A DNA stretch of 17,335 bases from an uncultured Eubacteriales bacterium (GTDB taxonomy: Bacteria; Bacillota; Clostridia; Christensenellales; CAG-138). Made by a program: the position numbers and the translations under genes. How positions within the stretch are numbered: the stretch's first letter is position 1; the number at the start of each line of letters is the position of its first letter. Of the stretch, positions 5,772-13,338 are shown piece by piece. The DNA is taken from positions 1 through 17,335 of the forward strand of contig UQRU01000041.1 in assembly GCA_900543475.1 (NCBI GenBank). Reading direction: 5' to 3'. The notes below the pieces were generated by a model. That model ran no database searches, had not been told where the DNA came from, and saw only the letters and a program-made list of their open reading frames with translations.

Positions 5772-6944
5772 ATGAAGAAATTTCTTGCGATCTTCCTGGC
5801 GCTGATTTTTGCGCTCTCCATGGTGGCCTGCGCCCAACAGACCCCTGCCGAGGAGGCGCCTGCGGAAGAAGCGCCCGCTGAAGAAGCGCCCGCTGAAGAA
5901 ACCCCTGCTGAGGAGGCTGAAGAGGCCCCTGCCGAGGAGGCGCCTGCGGATGGCACCTACGAGATCGCCCTGGTCACCGATATCGGTAACATCGACGACA
6001 AGTCCTTCAACCAGGGTTCCTGGGAAGGCGTCGTAGAGTATGCCGAGGCCAATGGTAAGACCTACAACTACTATCGTCCCTCCGAGGACAGCGATGAGGC
6101 CCGTATCGAGTCCATCGAGACCGCTATCGACAAGGGTGCCAAGGTCGTGGTCATGCCTGGTTACCTGTTTGGGCCCGCTGTACAGACCGTGCAGGCTGAG
6201 TATCCGGATGTAATGTTCCTGGGCATCGACATGGGCCTGGGCGATGTGCCCGAACCCACCGCCAATGTTTCCCTGATCACCTATCAGGAGGAGCAGGCTG
6301 GTTACCTGGCCGGTTATGCCGCCGTGCAGGACGGTTATCGTAAGCTGGGCTTCCTGGGCGGTATCGACGTACCCGCTGTTATCCGCTATGGCTATGGCTT
6401 CCTCCAGGGCGCCAATGCCGCGGCTGTTGAGCTGGGCGTTGTGGACGAAGTGTCCGTGAAGTACTGGTATTCCGGCAGCTTCACCCCCACCGATGAGATC
6501 AAGACCAAGATGAGCGGCTGGTACACCGAGGGTACGGAAGTGGTATTCTCCTGCGGCGGCGGCATCTACCTGTCTGCTGTGGGCGCTGCCCAAGAGGCCA
6601 ATGCCAAGGTCATCGGCGTGGACGTTGACCAGAGCGCCGAATCCGAGCTGATCATCACCTCCGCTATGAAGGAGCTGAAGAACTCCGTGGTCATGGCCCT
6701 GACCGCTTTGTATGACAATGGCGGTACCTGGCCTGCCGAGTATGCCGGCACCGAGCAGAAGCTGGGCGCTGCCCAGGATTGCGTGGGCCTGCCCACTGCC
6801 GAGGGTTCTTGGCGCTTGACCACCTATACCGTGGAGCAGTACAACGAGCTCTTCGCCAAGGTAAAGAGCGGCGAGATCACCATCTCCAGCGACACCGAGA
6901 ACGCGCCTGCGGTGGAGATCGCTGTGGAGTATCAGAACGACTAA
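5772..6944 (+). CDS. BMP-family substrate-binding lipoprotein of a nucleoside ABC importer
   Basis: A 390-aa lipoprotein of the BmpA/Med/PnrA family (B. subtilis counterpart NupN/YufN), the extracellular receptor that delivers nucleosides to the permease encoded downstream. The signal peptide ends in the lipobox MVAC with lipidated Cys20. A linker of Pro-Ala-Glu-Glu repeats (24-61) follows. The BMP fold then begins at YEIALVTDIGNIDDKSFNQGSWEG, the family's most conserved block, and continues through GAKVVVMPGYLF, YLAGYAAV, the GFLGGIDVPAV segment and VIGVDVDQS. A strong promoter, an AAGGAGG site and a terminator right after the stop codon suggest the receptor is made in excess of the membrane parts. 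Substrate is a nucleoside by family; the adjacent thymidine kinase suggests deoxynucleosides are among the substrates (inference). Confidence 0.92.
   Translation: MKKFLAIFLALIFALSMVACAQQTPAEEAPAEEAPAEEAPAEETPAEEAEEAPAEEAPADGTYEIALVTDIGNIDDKSFNQGSWEGVVEYAEANGKTYNYYRPSEDSDEARIESIETAIDKGAKVVVMPGYLFGPAVQTVQAEYPDVMFLGIDMGLGDVPEPTANVSLITYQEEQAGYLAGYAAVQDGYRKLGFLGGIDVPAVIRYGYGFLQGANAAAVELGVVDEVSVKYWYSGSFTPTDEIKTKMSGWYTEGTEVVFSCGGGIYLSAVGAAQEANAKVIGVDVDQSAESELIITSAMKELKNSVVMALTALYDNGGTWPAEYAGTEQKLGAAQDCVGLPTAEGSWRLTTYTVEQYNELFAKVKSGEITISSDTENAPAVEIAVEYQND
5841..5954 (+). repeat. 15-bp tandem repeats encoding PAEEA in the BMP linker
   Basis: About seven near-identical units encode PAEEA or PAEET between the lipid-anchored cysteine and the folded domain. 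The negative, proline-rich tether spaces the receptor from the membrane. Units differ at third codon positions, so this is an old repeat array, but it could still change length by slippage without loss of frame. Confidence 0.85.
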
Positions 6945-6979
6945 TTACCCTAGATCTGCCTTACTTTAGGCGAATTTGC

Positions 6980-7010
6980 GGGGCTGGGCCTTAGCCCGGC
7001 CCCCTTTTTT
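6980..7010 (+). terminator. Terminator/attenuator between the BMP gene and the ATPase gene
   Basis: A 10-bp G+C-rich stem (6980-6989 with 6994-7003, one G-T wobble), loop CTTA and six T residues (7005-7010). I see no convincing promoter in 7011-7079, so the transporter genes probably depend on read-through, giving more receptor than permease. Confidence 0.85.
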
Positions 7011-7079
7011 ATAAACTGCGGAATCATCATTTTTATTATGCTATTTTAGCCCTCATTTCTAAACAAAAGGGGATCACAC

Positions 7080-8627
7080 ATGAGCGAATACGTCATCGAG
7101 ATGCTAAACATCACCAAGGAATTCCCCGGCATCAAGGCAAACGACGATGTTACCCTGCAACTCAAGCAGGGGGAGGTACACGCCCTGCTGGGGGAAAACG
7201 GCGCGGGGAAATCCACCCTGATGAGCGTCCTGTTTGGCTTGTATCAGCCTGAAGCCGGCACCATCAAAAAAAATGGCCAGGTGGTCCATATCAAAGACCC
7301 CAACGATGCCAACGATTTGAACATTGGCATGGTCCATCAGCACTTTAAGCTGGTGGAGGTATTTACCGTGCTGGATAATATTATCCTGGGCGTGGAGCCC
7401 AATAAGGCCGGGTTCCTGCAAAAAAAGGAAGCCCGGGAAAAGGTCATGGCCCTTTCCGAGCGCTATGGCCTCAAGGTGGACCCGGACGCCCTGATCGAGG
7501 ACATTTCCGTGGGTATGCAGCAGCGGGTGGAGATCCTAAAAATGCTCTACCGGGACAACGAGATCCTGATTTTCGACGAGCCCACCGCCGTGCTGACCCC
7601 CCAGGAGATCGACGAGCTGATGGAGATCATGCGTTCCTTTACCAAGGAAGGCAAGTCCATCCTGTTCATTACCCACAAGCTCAACGAGATCATGGCGGTG
7701 GCGGATCGCTGTACCGTGTTGCGCAAGGGAAAATGCATCGGCACCGTGAACATTCAGGATACCACCAAAGAAGAGCTTTCCCAAATGATGGTAGGCCGGC
7801 CCGTGAGCTTTGCCGTGGAAAAGCAGCAGGCAGCCCCCGGCCAGGTTGTATTGGATGTGAAAGGGGTCACCGTCCCCAGCCGGCTCCATAAGAACAACGC
7901 CGTCAAAAACGTATCCTTACAGGTCCGGCAAGGGGAGATCGTATGCCTGGCAGGCATTGAGGGAAATGGCCAAACGGAATTTGTCTCCGCCCTAACGGGG
8001 CTGGAAAAATTCAGCGCCGGCCATATTTCCCTTTGCGGCCACGAGATCACCACCGCCCCCATTCGGGAGCGGAGCAAGCTGGGTATGAGCCATATTCCCG
8101 AGGACCGGCATAAATATGGCCTGATCCTAGACTATACCTTAGAAGAAAATCTGGTATTGCAGCGGTATTGGCAGCCGGAATTTCAAAAGCATGGCTTTTT
8201 GCGCAAGGGCATGATCCGCCAATATGCCGAAAAGCTGATCCGCCAATACGATATCCGTTCCGGCCAAGGCCCGGTGACCATAGCCCGCAGCATGTCCGGC
8301 GGCAACCAGCAAAAGGCCATCATCGCCCGGGAGGTGGACAAGGGACCGGAGCTGCTGGTGGCGGTCCAGCCCACCCGGGGCCTGGACGTGGGGGCCATTG
8401 AATACATCCACAAGCAGCTGATCGCCCAGCGTGACGCCGGAAAGGCCATTCTGCTGGTATCCCTGGAGTTGGATGAGGTGATGAACGTTAGCGACCGGAT
8501 CTTGGTGATGTATGAAGGGGAAATCGTAGGCGAGTTTGATCCCAAGACCACCAGCGTAAACGAGCTGGGCCTGTATATGGCGGGCGCCAAGCGGCAGCCT
8601 GTCCCCGGGAAGGAGGAGATCGCGTGA
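7080..8627 (+). CDS. ABC transporter ATP-binding protein (tandem NBDs), nucleoside importer
   Basis: A 515-aa cytoplasmic energy-coupling subunit with two nucleotide-binding domains, the RbsA/MglA-like type used by BMP importers (B. subtilis NupO/YufO). Domain 1: Walker A GENGAGKST (38-46), Q-loop Q87, signature SVGMQQR (143-149), Walker B ILIFDEP (162-168) and switch His199. Domain 2: a degenerate Walker A GIEGNGQTE (292-300, no lysine), an intact signature SGGNQQK (406-412), and a Walker B ending LLVAVQP with Gln430 in place of the catalytic Glu. Such asymmetry is typical of this subfamily, so site 1 should do most hydrolysis. AGGGG precedes the ATG. Its last 4 bases overlap the next start (GTGA), showing coupled translation. 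Confidence 0.93.
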   Translation: MSEYVIEMLNITKEFPGIKANDDVTLQLKQGEVHALLGENGAGKSTLMSVLFGLYQPEAGTIKKNGQVVHIKDPNDANDLNIGMVHQHFKLVEVFTVLDNIILGVEPNKAGFLQKKEAREKVMALSERYGLKVDPDALIEDISVGMQQRVEILKMLYRDNEILIFDEPTAVLTPQEIDELMEIMRSFTKEGKSILFITHKLNEIMAVADRCTVLRKGKCIGTVNIQDTTKEELSQMMVGRPVSFAVEKQQAAPGQVVLDVKGVTVPSRLHKNNAVKNVSLQVRQGEIVCLAGIEGNGQTEFVSALTGLEKFSAGHISLCGHEITTAPIRERSKLGMSHIPEDRHKYGLILDYTLEENLVLQRYWQPEFQKHGFLRKGMIRQYAEKLIRQYDIRSGQGPVTIARSMSGGNQQKAIIAREVDKGPELLVAVQPTRGLDVGAIEYIHKQLIAQRDAGKAILLVSLELDEVMNVSDRILVMYEGEIVGEFDPKTTSVNELGLYMAGAKRQPVPGKEEIA

Positions 8628-9772
8628 AAACCAAGCTTGAGCACTTCATCCACAGCGCAGGCTTTACCAGCTGCCTTGCCTCCATCGCCTCCATCCTAAT
8701 GGGGTTATTGGTTGGTCTGGTGCTGCTCTATGCCTTTAACGCACCCTTTGCCCTCTATGGCTTCAAGCAGATCCTAACGGCCGGGTTCTCCGCCCTGGAT
8801 AAGCTGGCCAAGGTGCTTTATCAGGCTGCGCCTTTGATCATGACCGGCTTGAGCGTTGGCTTCGCCTTTAAAACCGGCTTGTTCAACATCGGCGCCCCCG
8901 GACAATACACCATTGGCGCCTTTTTCGCCCTCACCGCGGCCATCCAGTTCCAGCAGCCCTGGTACATCGCCATGGTGGCCGGTATGATCGGCGGCGCCAT
9001 CTGGGGCCTGTTCCCCGGCCTATTCAAAGCCCTGTTCAACGTAAACGAGGTCATTACCTCCATCATGTTCAACTGGATCGGCCTATTTACCGTTAACCTG
9101 GCCATCAACAACATGCCCATGATGCTGGCCAATTATTGGGGCGCGTCCAACAAAGACCGGACCGCTTCCCTGGCCTCTGCCAATCCGGCCGGCGCGCTGC
9201 CCAAGCTGGGCCTGGATGAACTGATGGATTCCCGTTATATCAACGTGGGCATTTTCATTGCCATCCTCATGGCGATTATCATTTGGATCATCCTGTCTAA
9301 AACCACCTTTGGCTATGAGCTCAAGGCCTGCGGCTATAACCGCAACGCCAGCATCTATGCCGGTATCAATGCCAAGCGAAACATCATCCTATCCACCGTT
9401 ATCGCAGGCGGCCTTTCCGGCATTGGCGGCGGCATCTATTACCTAAGCGGTACCGCCCAGTATACCCTGGTCAAAACCCTATTGCCCATGGGCTTTAACG
9501 GCATCCCTACCGCCCTGTTAGCTTCATCCCATCCCCTGGGAACCATATTCAGCGCCATTTTCATCTCCTACATACAGGTGGGCGGCGATGCCATGCAGCC
9601 TGAATTTGTCAAGGAGATCATCGACATCATTATCGCGGCTATCATCTATTTGGCAGCCTTCGCCCTGTTGATGCGCACCTTGATCGCCCGGCTGTTCAAG
9701 CCTAAGGCAGTATCCCATGCAAGCGATGAAGATTCGTCCAGCCCTGCCGTAAAAAAGGAGGCCGAAGCATGA
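8624..9772 (+). CDS. ABC transporter permease 1, nucleoside importer
   Basis: A 382-aa polytopic membrane protein of the BPD_transp_2 family (NupP/YufP-like). Hydrophobic helices alternate with short loops, beginning around residue 20 (ILMGLLVGLVLLYAF). The family signature block FKTGLFNIGAPGQYTIGAFF is present, followed by FNVNEVITSIMFNWIG, the coupling-helix region that contacts the ATPase. The last ~25 residues are a charged cytoplasmic tail. The start is GTG, with GGAGG 7 nt upstream inside the ATPase gene, overlapping it by 4 bp. The end overlaps the next permease by ATGA. It pairs with the second permease to form the membrane channel. Confidence 0.93.
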   Translation: MKTKLEHFIHSAGFTSCLASIASILMGLLVGLVLLYAFNAPFALYGFKQILTAGFSALDKLAKVLYQAAPLIMTGLSVGFAFKTGLFNIGAPGQYTIGAFFALTAAIQFQQPWYIAMVAGMIGGAIWGLFPGLFKALFNVNEVITSIMFNWIGLFTVNLAINNMPMMLANYWGASNKDRTASLASANPAGALPKLGLDELMDSRYINVGIFIAILMAIIIWIILSKTTFGYELKACGYNRNASIYAGINAKRNIILSTVIAGGLSGIGGGIYYLSGTAQYTLVKTLLPMGFNGIPTALLASSHPLGTIFSAIFISYIQVGGDAMQPEFVKEIIDIIIAAIIYLAAFALLMRTLIARLFKPKAVSHASDEDSSSPAVKKEAEA

Positions 9773-10755
9773 AGATCCTATCCGATATTCTTAGCGCCAC
9801 CATCGTCTTTGCCGTCCCGTTGCTGTTGGTGGCCCTGGGCGGTATGTTCTCCGAACGCAGCGGCATCGTCAACATCGCCCTAGAAGGCATCATGGTGGTG
9901 GGCGCCCTATTCAGCTGCCTAGCCCTTCGCAGCCTGGACGCCTCCGGTTTTGGTCCCGCCCATCCCCAGCTTGGCATGCTGATCGCCATTCTGGTGGCCG
10001 CCCTCACCGGCGCCCTGTTTTCCCTGCTGCTGGCCTTTGCCTCTGTCCATCTAAAGGCCGATCAGACCATCGGCGGTACCGCCCTCAATATGCTGGCCCC
10101 CGCCCTGGCCATTACCGTCACCTGGGCCATTCAAGGCCAGGGCCAAACCACCATCCTGATCCCCACCTGGGTGCGGATCACCCAGGCCAATTTCGGCCTA
10201 GAGGTACAGGATACCTTCCTGCAGAACCTGGTGTTCAAGAGCTTTTATCTGACTACCCCCTTGGCTTTGCTGCTGCTGGTGGTTTCTGCCGTGGTGCTGT
10301 ATAAGACCCGGTTCGGCCTAAGGCTGCGCAGCTGCGGCGAGCATCCCCAGGCAGCGGATTCCGTGGGCATCAATGTGTACCGGATGCGCTATGCAGGCGT
10401 GTTTATCTCCGGGCTGTTGGGCGGCATCGGCGGCCTAGCCTATACCGTTGCCGCCGGTTCCGGTTTCCAATCCGCGGTAGCAGGCTATGGCTTCTTGGCC
10501 CTGGCGGTGATGATCTTCGGTAACTGGAAGCCCTTAAACATCCTGGGAGCCTCCCTGTTCTTTGCCCTGTTCAAGATCATCGGCTCCTACAGCGCCAGCA
10601 TCCCCTTCCTGCCCAGCTTTGAAAACGTGAAGTCCAGCGAATACATCTACCTGATGCTTCCCTATATTGTTACCATGATCGTGCTGATTTTGACTTCCAA
10701 GAAGTCCAGGGCCCCCAAGGCGGAAGGAATTCCTTATGACAAAGGACAGCGTTAA
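9769..10755 (+). CDS. ABC transporter permease 2, nucleoside importer
   Basis: A 328-aa polytopic membrane protein, the second BPD_transp_2 subunit (NupQ/YufQ-like). The conserved block GGMFSERSGIVNIALEGIM lies at residues ~26-44, and GGTALNMLAPALAITV and RSCGEHPQAADSVGINVYRMRY (the ATPase-contact loop) follow. The start ATG overlaps the first permease by 4 bp, with AAAAAGGAGG upstream. Its length is slightly shorter than permease 1, as is usual. It ends 2 bp before the thymidine kinase gene, so salvage enzymes and importer share a transcript. Confidence 0.93.
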   Translation: MKILSDILSATIVFAVPLLLVALGGMFSERSGIVNIALEGIMVVGALFSCLALRSLDASGFGPAHPQLGMLIAILVAALTGALFSLLLAFASVHLKADQTIGGTALNMLAPALAITVTWAIQGQGQTTILIPTWVRITQANFGLEVQDTFLQNLVFKSFYLTTPLALLLLVVSAVVLYKTRFGLRLRSCGEHPQAADSVGINVYRMRYAGVFISGLLGGIGGLAYTVAAGSGFQSAVAGYGFLALAVMIFGNWKPLNILGASLFFALFKIIGSYSASIPFLPSFENVKSSEYIYLMLPYIVTMIVLILTSKKSRAPKAEGIPYDKGQR

Positions 10756-10757
10756 GT

Positions 10758-11339
10758 ATGGCTAAGCTTTATTTTCGCTACGGCGCAATGAGCTCCTCCA
10801 AAACCGCCAATGCCATCATGGTGAAATATAACTATGGCGAGCAGGGCCAACGCGCCCTGCTGGTCAAGCCCGCTGTAGACATGCGGGACGGCGTGCGTAC
10901 CATCCGTTCCCGCTCCGGCCTATCGGATGCCTGCGTCCTCTTCCACGAAATGGATCTGGACGCCATAAAGGCCCATGCCTACGATTGTATCATCGTGGAT
11001 GAAGCCCAATTCCTGACCCGGGATGAAGTGTACCTGTTGACGGAACTGGTGGACGAATACAACGTGCCTGTGATCTGTTACGGGTTGCGGGCGGATTTCC
11101 AGGGGAACTTGTTTGAGGGCAGCAAGTGGTTGCTGGCCTGGGCGGATACCATTGAAGAAGTGAAAACCATTTGCTGGTGCGGTCGCAAGGCTACCTTTAA
11201 CGCCAGGTTGGATGGCTGTGGCGGCATAACAAAGGTGGGCGAACAGGTGGTGCTGGGCGCCGGAGACAAATATGTAGGTCTTTGTAGGCGGCACTGGAAG
11301 CTGGGAGATCCAGGTCCAGGCCATCGGAAGGGAGAATAA
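10758..11339 (+). CDS. tdk: Thymidine kinase (TK1 type)
   Basis: A 193-aa cytosolic enzyme that phosphorylates thymidine (or deoxyuridine) with ATP to the 5'-monophosphate for DNA precursor salvage. The P-loop is GAMSSSKT (9-16), where the usual SGK glycine is Ser14. The Walker B/catalytic segment is IIVDEAQF with the base Glu82. The phosphate/lasso region contains YGLRADFQGNLFEGSKWLL. Zinc ligands are likely C139 and C141 (ICWCGRKA) and C176/H179 (LCRRHW). Length is normal. It begins 2 bp after the nucleoside permease, and so directly couples import to trapping of the nucleoside by phosphorylation. The Shine-Dalgarno is modest (AAAGGA ~11 nt upstream), and translation may rely on coupling. 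Confidence 0.93.
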   Translation: MAKLYFRYGAMSSSKTANAIMVKYNYGEQGQRALLVKPAVDMRDGVRTIRSRSGLSDACVLFHEMDLDAIKAHAYDCIIVDEAQFLTRDEVYLLTELVDEYNVPVICYGLRADFQGNLFEGSKWLLAWADTIEEVKTICWCGRKATFNARLDGCGGITKVGEQVVLGAGDKYVGLCRRHWKLGDPGPGHRKGE

Positions 11340-11345
11340 ATAACT

Positions 11346-11747
11346 ATGCGATTTTATGTGGCAAGCGGCTTGGCCAACCGGGAACAGGCGATGGACATGA
11401 TCCGCTTCCTATCCAGCCGGGGTCATACCCCCACCTATGACTGGACAGAACATGGAGATGTGCGAGGCCAGGGCCTGGACCGGCTACAGATGGTAGCTAC
11501 CAGCGAAACCAGCGCCGTACGGGATGCGGAGTTTGTCCTTGTGCTGCTCCCAGGCGGGCAAGGCACCCATACGGAGCTGGGGATTGCCCTAGCAACCCGG
11601 GCCAATAAGCGGATCATGCTTTGGTCGGAGACGGGAAAAGAATTTCTAGACAATGCCAACACCTGTGTGTTTTACCATCATATGTCCATTGAGCAGGTCA
11701 CCTGCTCTTACCAAGCCCTGAAGGCCAAACTTTGCGATTGCTTATAA
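11346..11747 (+). CDS. Nucleoside 2-deoxyribosyltransferase-like protein
   Basis: A 133-aa small Rossmann-like protein of the nucleoside 2-deoxyribosyltransferase superfamily, whose members cleave the N-glycosidic bond of deoxynucleosides or their 5'-phosphates by a covalent deoxyribosyl-enzyme route. Seen: a first strand MRFYVASGLANREQ, the TYDWTEHG loop, VRDAEFVLVLLPGGQGTHTELGIALA with Glu77 in the position of the nucleophile, and a final strand KRIMLW. It could be a transferase, a deoxynucleotide hydrolase (DNPH1-like) or an uncharacterised relative. It is the last gene of the nucleoside operon, 6 bp after tdk and followed by a strong terminator, which supports a role in deoxynucleoside salvage or clean-up. 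Confidence 0.75.
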   Translation: MRFYVASGLANREQAMDMIRFLSSRGHTPTYDWTEHGDVRGQGLDRLQMVATSETSAVRDAEFVLVLLPGGQGTHTELGIALATRANKRIMLWSETGKEFLDNANTCVFYHHMSIEQVTCSYQALKAKLCDCL

Positions 11748-11766
11748 CCAGCTGGCTTCATGTTGC

Positions 11767-11803
11767 AAAACGCCCTGTCTTTGTAAGGTTGACAGGGCGT
11801 TTT
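11767..11803. terminator. Bidirectional terminator closing the nucleoside operon
   Basis: A perfect 13-bp inverted repeat: AAAACGCCCTGTC (11767-11779) and GACAGGGCGTTTT (11791-11803) around an 11-nt loop. The A and T ends let it work in either direction. Confidence 0.9.
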
Positions 11804-11857
11804 ATCTTGCGATCCAGTATTTGTATGGCTTTGGCAAATGCGATCCCTCCAAAAATG

Positions 11858-11899
11858 TAAAAGCACCGTGTCCACCCTGGGGAGGATAAAGTGCTTTTA
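11858..11899 (-). terminator. Probable terminator of the DUF1002 gene
   Basis: TAAAAGCAC (11858-11866) and GTGCTTTTA (11891-11899) form a 9-bp stem with a 24-nt loop. Read leftward it is followed by CATTTTT. It is 123 bp past the DUF1002 stop and faces the terminator at 11767-11803 across convergent genes. The 11900-12021 stretch between holds no gene I can see. Confidence 0.55.
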
Positions 11900-12021
11900 T
11901 TATCAAAGGCTATGGGGCCGGCCACACCCAACGGATATGCCAGCCCGTATAGGGGCGGCCGACAAACTGCCTCGCGAAAACGCGCCCTTTTGCCCGCCCA
12001 TAGGGGTAATAGCCAACGGGG

Positions 12022-12891
12022 TTATTTTTTGCCGAACAGGTTGGAGAAGAAATTGCCTACGGATGAGAAGAAATTGCTGATCTTCTCCCCGATGGCGGAT
12101 ACGGTCTCCTTGGCCGCATTCGCTTTTTGCACCGTCTCCGCCAGGGTGACCAGTTTGCTTTGTAGGGCGTTCACATCCAGCTTTTCCAGCCGGCGGCAAA
12201 GGGTAAGCAGCTGCTCTACCTGGCTATCGGAAATTACCACATTGTATTGTTCCGCGATCTTCCGGATCTCTGTGCGCACATCGTCGTCCGACATGTTTTG
12301 GGTCTGATCCAGGATCTTTTTAAGCTCGTTGATCAGCTGCGTAGCTTCCTCGCTGCCGATGTATTCCGCCAATTCCCCAGTGAGCACCAGCTCTTCTGCG
12401 CCAATGGTCTTGGCAAGATCCGATAGGGTGGTGCCGGTGATGCTTTCATAGGCGCGATAAATGCCGGTAAGGGCGGCAGTGCCGGATACGTCAAAGGGAG
12501 CCGTTACCATTACGCGGGCGTCCGTGATGCCGGCGGTGGTCAGGGCGTTGGCATACATCTGTTCCGTACACCAATTGATATGCTTGGTGGAAATAGAAAG
12601 GCCGGACCCCGGCTCCAGCGTCGTAATGTATACGCAGGAAAGGGCCACGCTGCCGATCTTATTCTCGGAAACCAATCCTTCCAAATAAGCCCGCTCATCC
12701 TGATTGGTTACGGTGATCTCCTGTACGCTCCCCCGCTCCAAGCCGAAATCTGCATATACCTGGGCGATCTGCGCATCGTCAAGATTGGCGCCAATGGCCA
12801 CCCGGGACAACCCCGCATCCAAAGCAAGTGCCGGCGCCGCCAACCCCAGCAAGAATAAAAACGCCAGAGCGCCTGCAATCCATTTTTTCAT
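12022..12891 (-). CDS. DUF1002-family exported protein
   Basis: A 289-aa exported protein. Residues 1-~24 are a signal peptide (MKKWIAGALAFLFLLGLAAPALA). The DUF1002 region follows with its conserved blocks: VAIGANLDDAQIAQVYADFG, EITVTNQDERAYLEG, IGSVALSCVYI, GSGLSIST, NWCTEQMYANALTTAGI, and APFDVSGTAALTGIYRAYE. The C-terminal third is helical and ends in an amphipathic Phe-rich segment (ISNFFSSVGNFFSNLFGKK), which may associate with membrane. The frame is open to 12972, but the ATG at 12891 has GGAGG 9 nt upstream and begins a textbook signal peptide. The function of DUF1002 is unknown; it is widespread in Firmicutes. The gene is monocistronic, with an extended -10 promoter at 12961 and the terminator at 11858-11899. 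Confidence 0.88.
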   Translation of the reverse strand: MKKWIAGALAFLFLLGLAAPALALDAGLSRVAIGANLDDAQIAQVYADFGLERGSVQEITVTNQDERAYLEGLVSENKIGSVALSCVYITTLEPGSGLSISTKHINWCTEQMYANALTTAGITDARVMVTAPFDVSGTAALTGIYRAYESITGTTLSDLAKTIGAEELVLTGELAEYIGSEEATQLINELKKILDQTQNMSDDDVRTEIRKIAEQYNVVISDSQVEQLLTLCRRLEKLDVNALQSKLVTLAETVQKANAAKETVSAIGEKISNFFSSVGNFFSNLFGKK

Positions 12892-12960
12892 GGCGATCAA
12901 CCTCCATACAGCCAATGCTGTTTGTTTTCCTAACGAATGCGTCAGGATCAATTGCCTTAT

Positions 12961-12969
12961 ATTATACCA
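12961..12969 (-). promoter_or_regulatory. Extended -10 promoter of the DUF1002 gene
   Basis: Read leftward, TGG then TATAAT (12966-12961), an extended -10. No good -35 is present (A-rich at the expected position), as is usual for extended -10 promoters. It lies about 70 bp before the ATG. Confidence 0.6.
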
Positions 12970-12998
12970 CATTCCCAGCGGTCTTTTTTTAACGCACT

Positions 12999-13010
12999 GT
13001 GAATATTCAC
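12999..13010. promoter_or_regulatory. 12-bp palindrome upstream of the DUF1002 promoter
   Basis: GTGAATATTCAC is a perfect 12-bp palindrome centred about 40 bp upstream of the DUF1002 -10 box. It looks like a binding site for a dimeric regulator, placed where an activator would bind. No regulator gene is nearby to assign it to. Confidence 0.4.
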
Positions 13011-13017
13011 CGGTATC

Positions 13018-13301
13018 GGCGGCTAAAAAGCAGAAAAACCGCCTTCATGCATGTTTTCTCGTCCCCATAAAAAAGCGGGGGCCTTCCCTGGGGACGATAT
13101 AAGGGCCTGCGCCGAAAAGCGCATTCAAAAGGCGGTAGGCCGCTAGGGCTACCGCCACAGTCTGTCGAAAAAATGGCTGGGCCACTATTTCAAAAATACA
13201 CCCCAAGGGGACATTCCCTTGCCCTTTGGGACAATTCACCCTATGTCGTCAAAACCCATTAAAGCCCGCCGGAGCTAGCCCCTGGACTCCCAAGGGTTTT
13301 C
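13018..13301. repeat. Hairpin-rich non-coding stretch with repeated palindromic modules
   Basis: No gene is apparent in 12970-13407. The stretch holds a series of inverted repeats: GGCGG/CCGCC (13018-13043); TCGTCCCC/GGGGACGA (13059-13066 and 13090-13097); GGCGGTAG/CTACCGCC (13131-13138 and 13149-13156); and CAAGGG/CCCTTG (13204-13209 and 13216-13221). The third is closely related to the larger hairpin at 13307-13338: both carry a GCCGCT(A/G)GGG loop and GGCGGTA/TACCGCC arms. Read leftward, three of the hairpins are followed by a TTTTGAA or TTTTTGAAA tail, like serial terminators derived by duplication. The 64-codon frame across part of this stretch is probably spurious. Confidence 0.6.
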
Positions 13302-13338
13302 AAAAATGCGGCGGTAAGCCGCTGGGGCTACCGCCGCA
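13302..13338 (-). terminator. Terminator after the UPF0597 gene
   Basis: A perfect 10-bp stem TGCGGCGGTA/TACCGCCGCA (13307-13316 and 13329-13338) with a 12-nt loop. Read leftward it is followed by five T residues. It lies 70 bp past the gene's stop codon and shares arms and loop with the hairpin at 13131-13156. Confidence 0.75.

Noticed and set aside
5742..6593. 283-codon leftward frame opposite the BMP gene, with a repeat-rich end
   Set aside because: Antisense shadow of the BMP lipoprotein. Its repeats are the complement of the PAEEA codons.
13045..13239. 64-codon leftward frame in the hairpin-rich gap
   Set aside because: Crosses three inverted repeats and has no ribosome binding site or domain.
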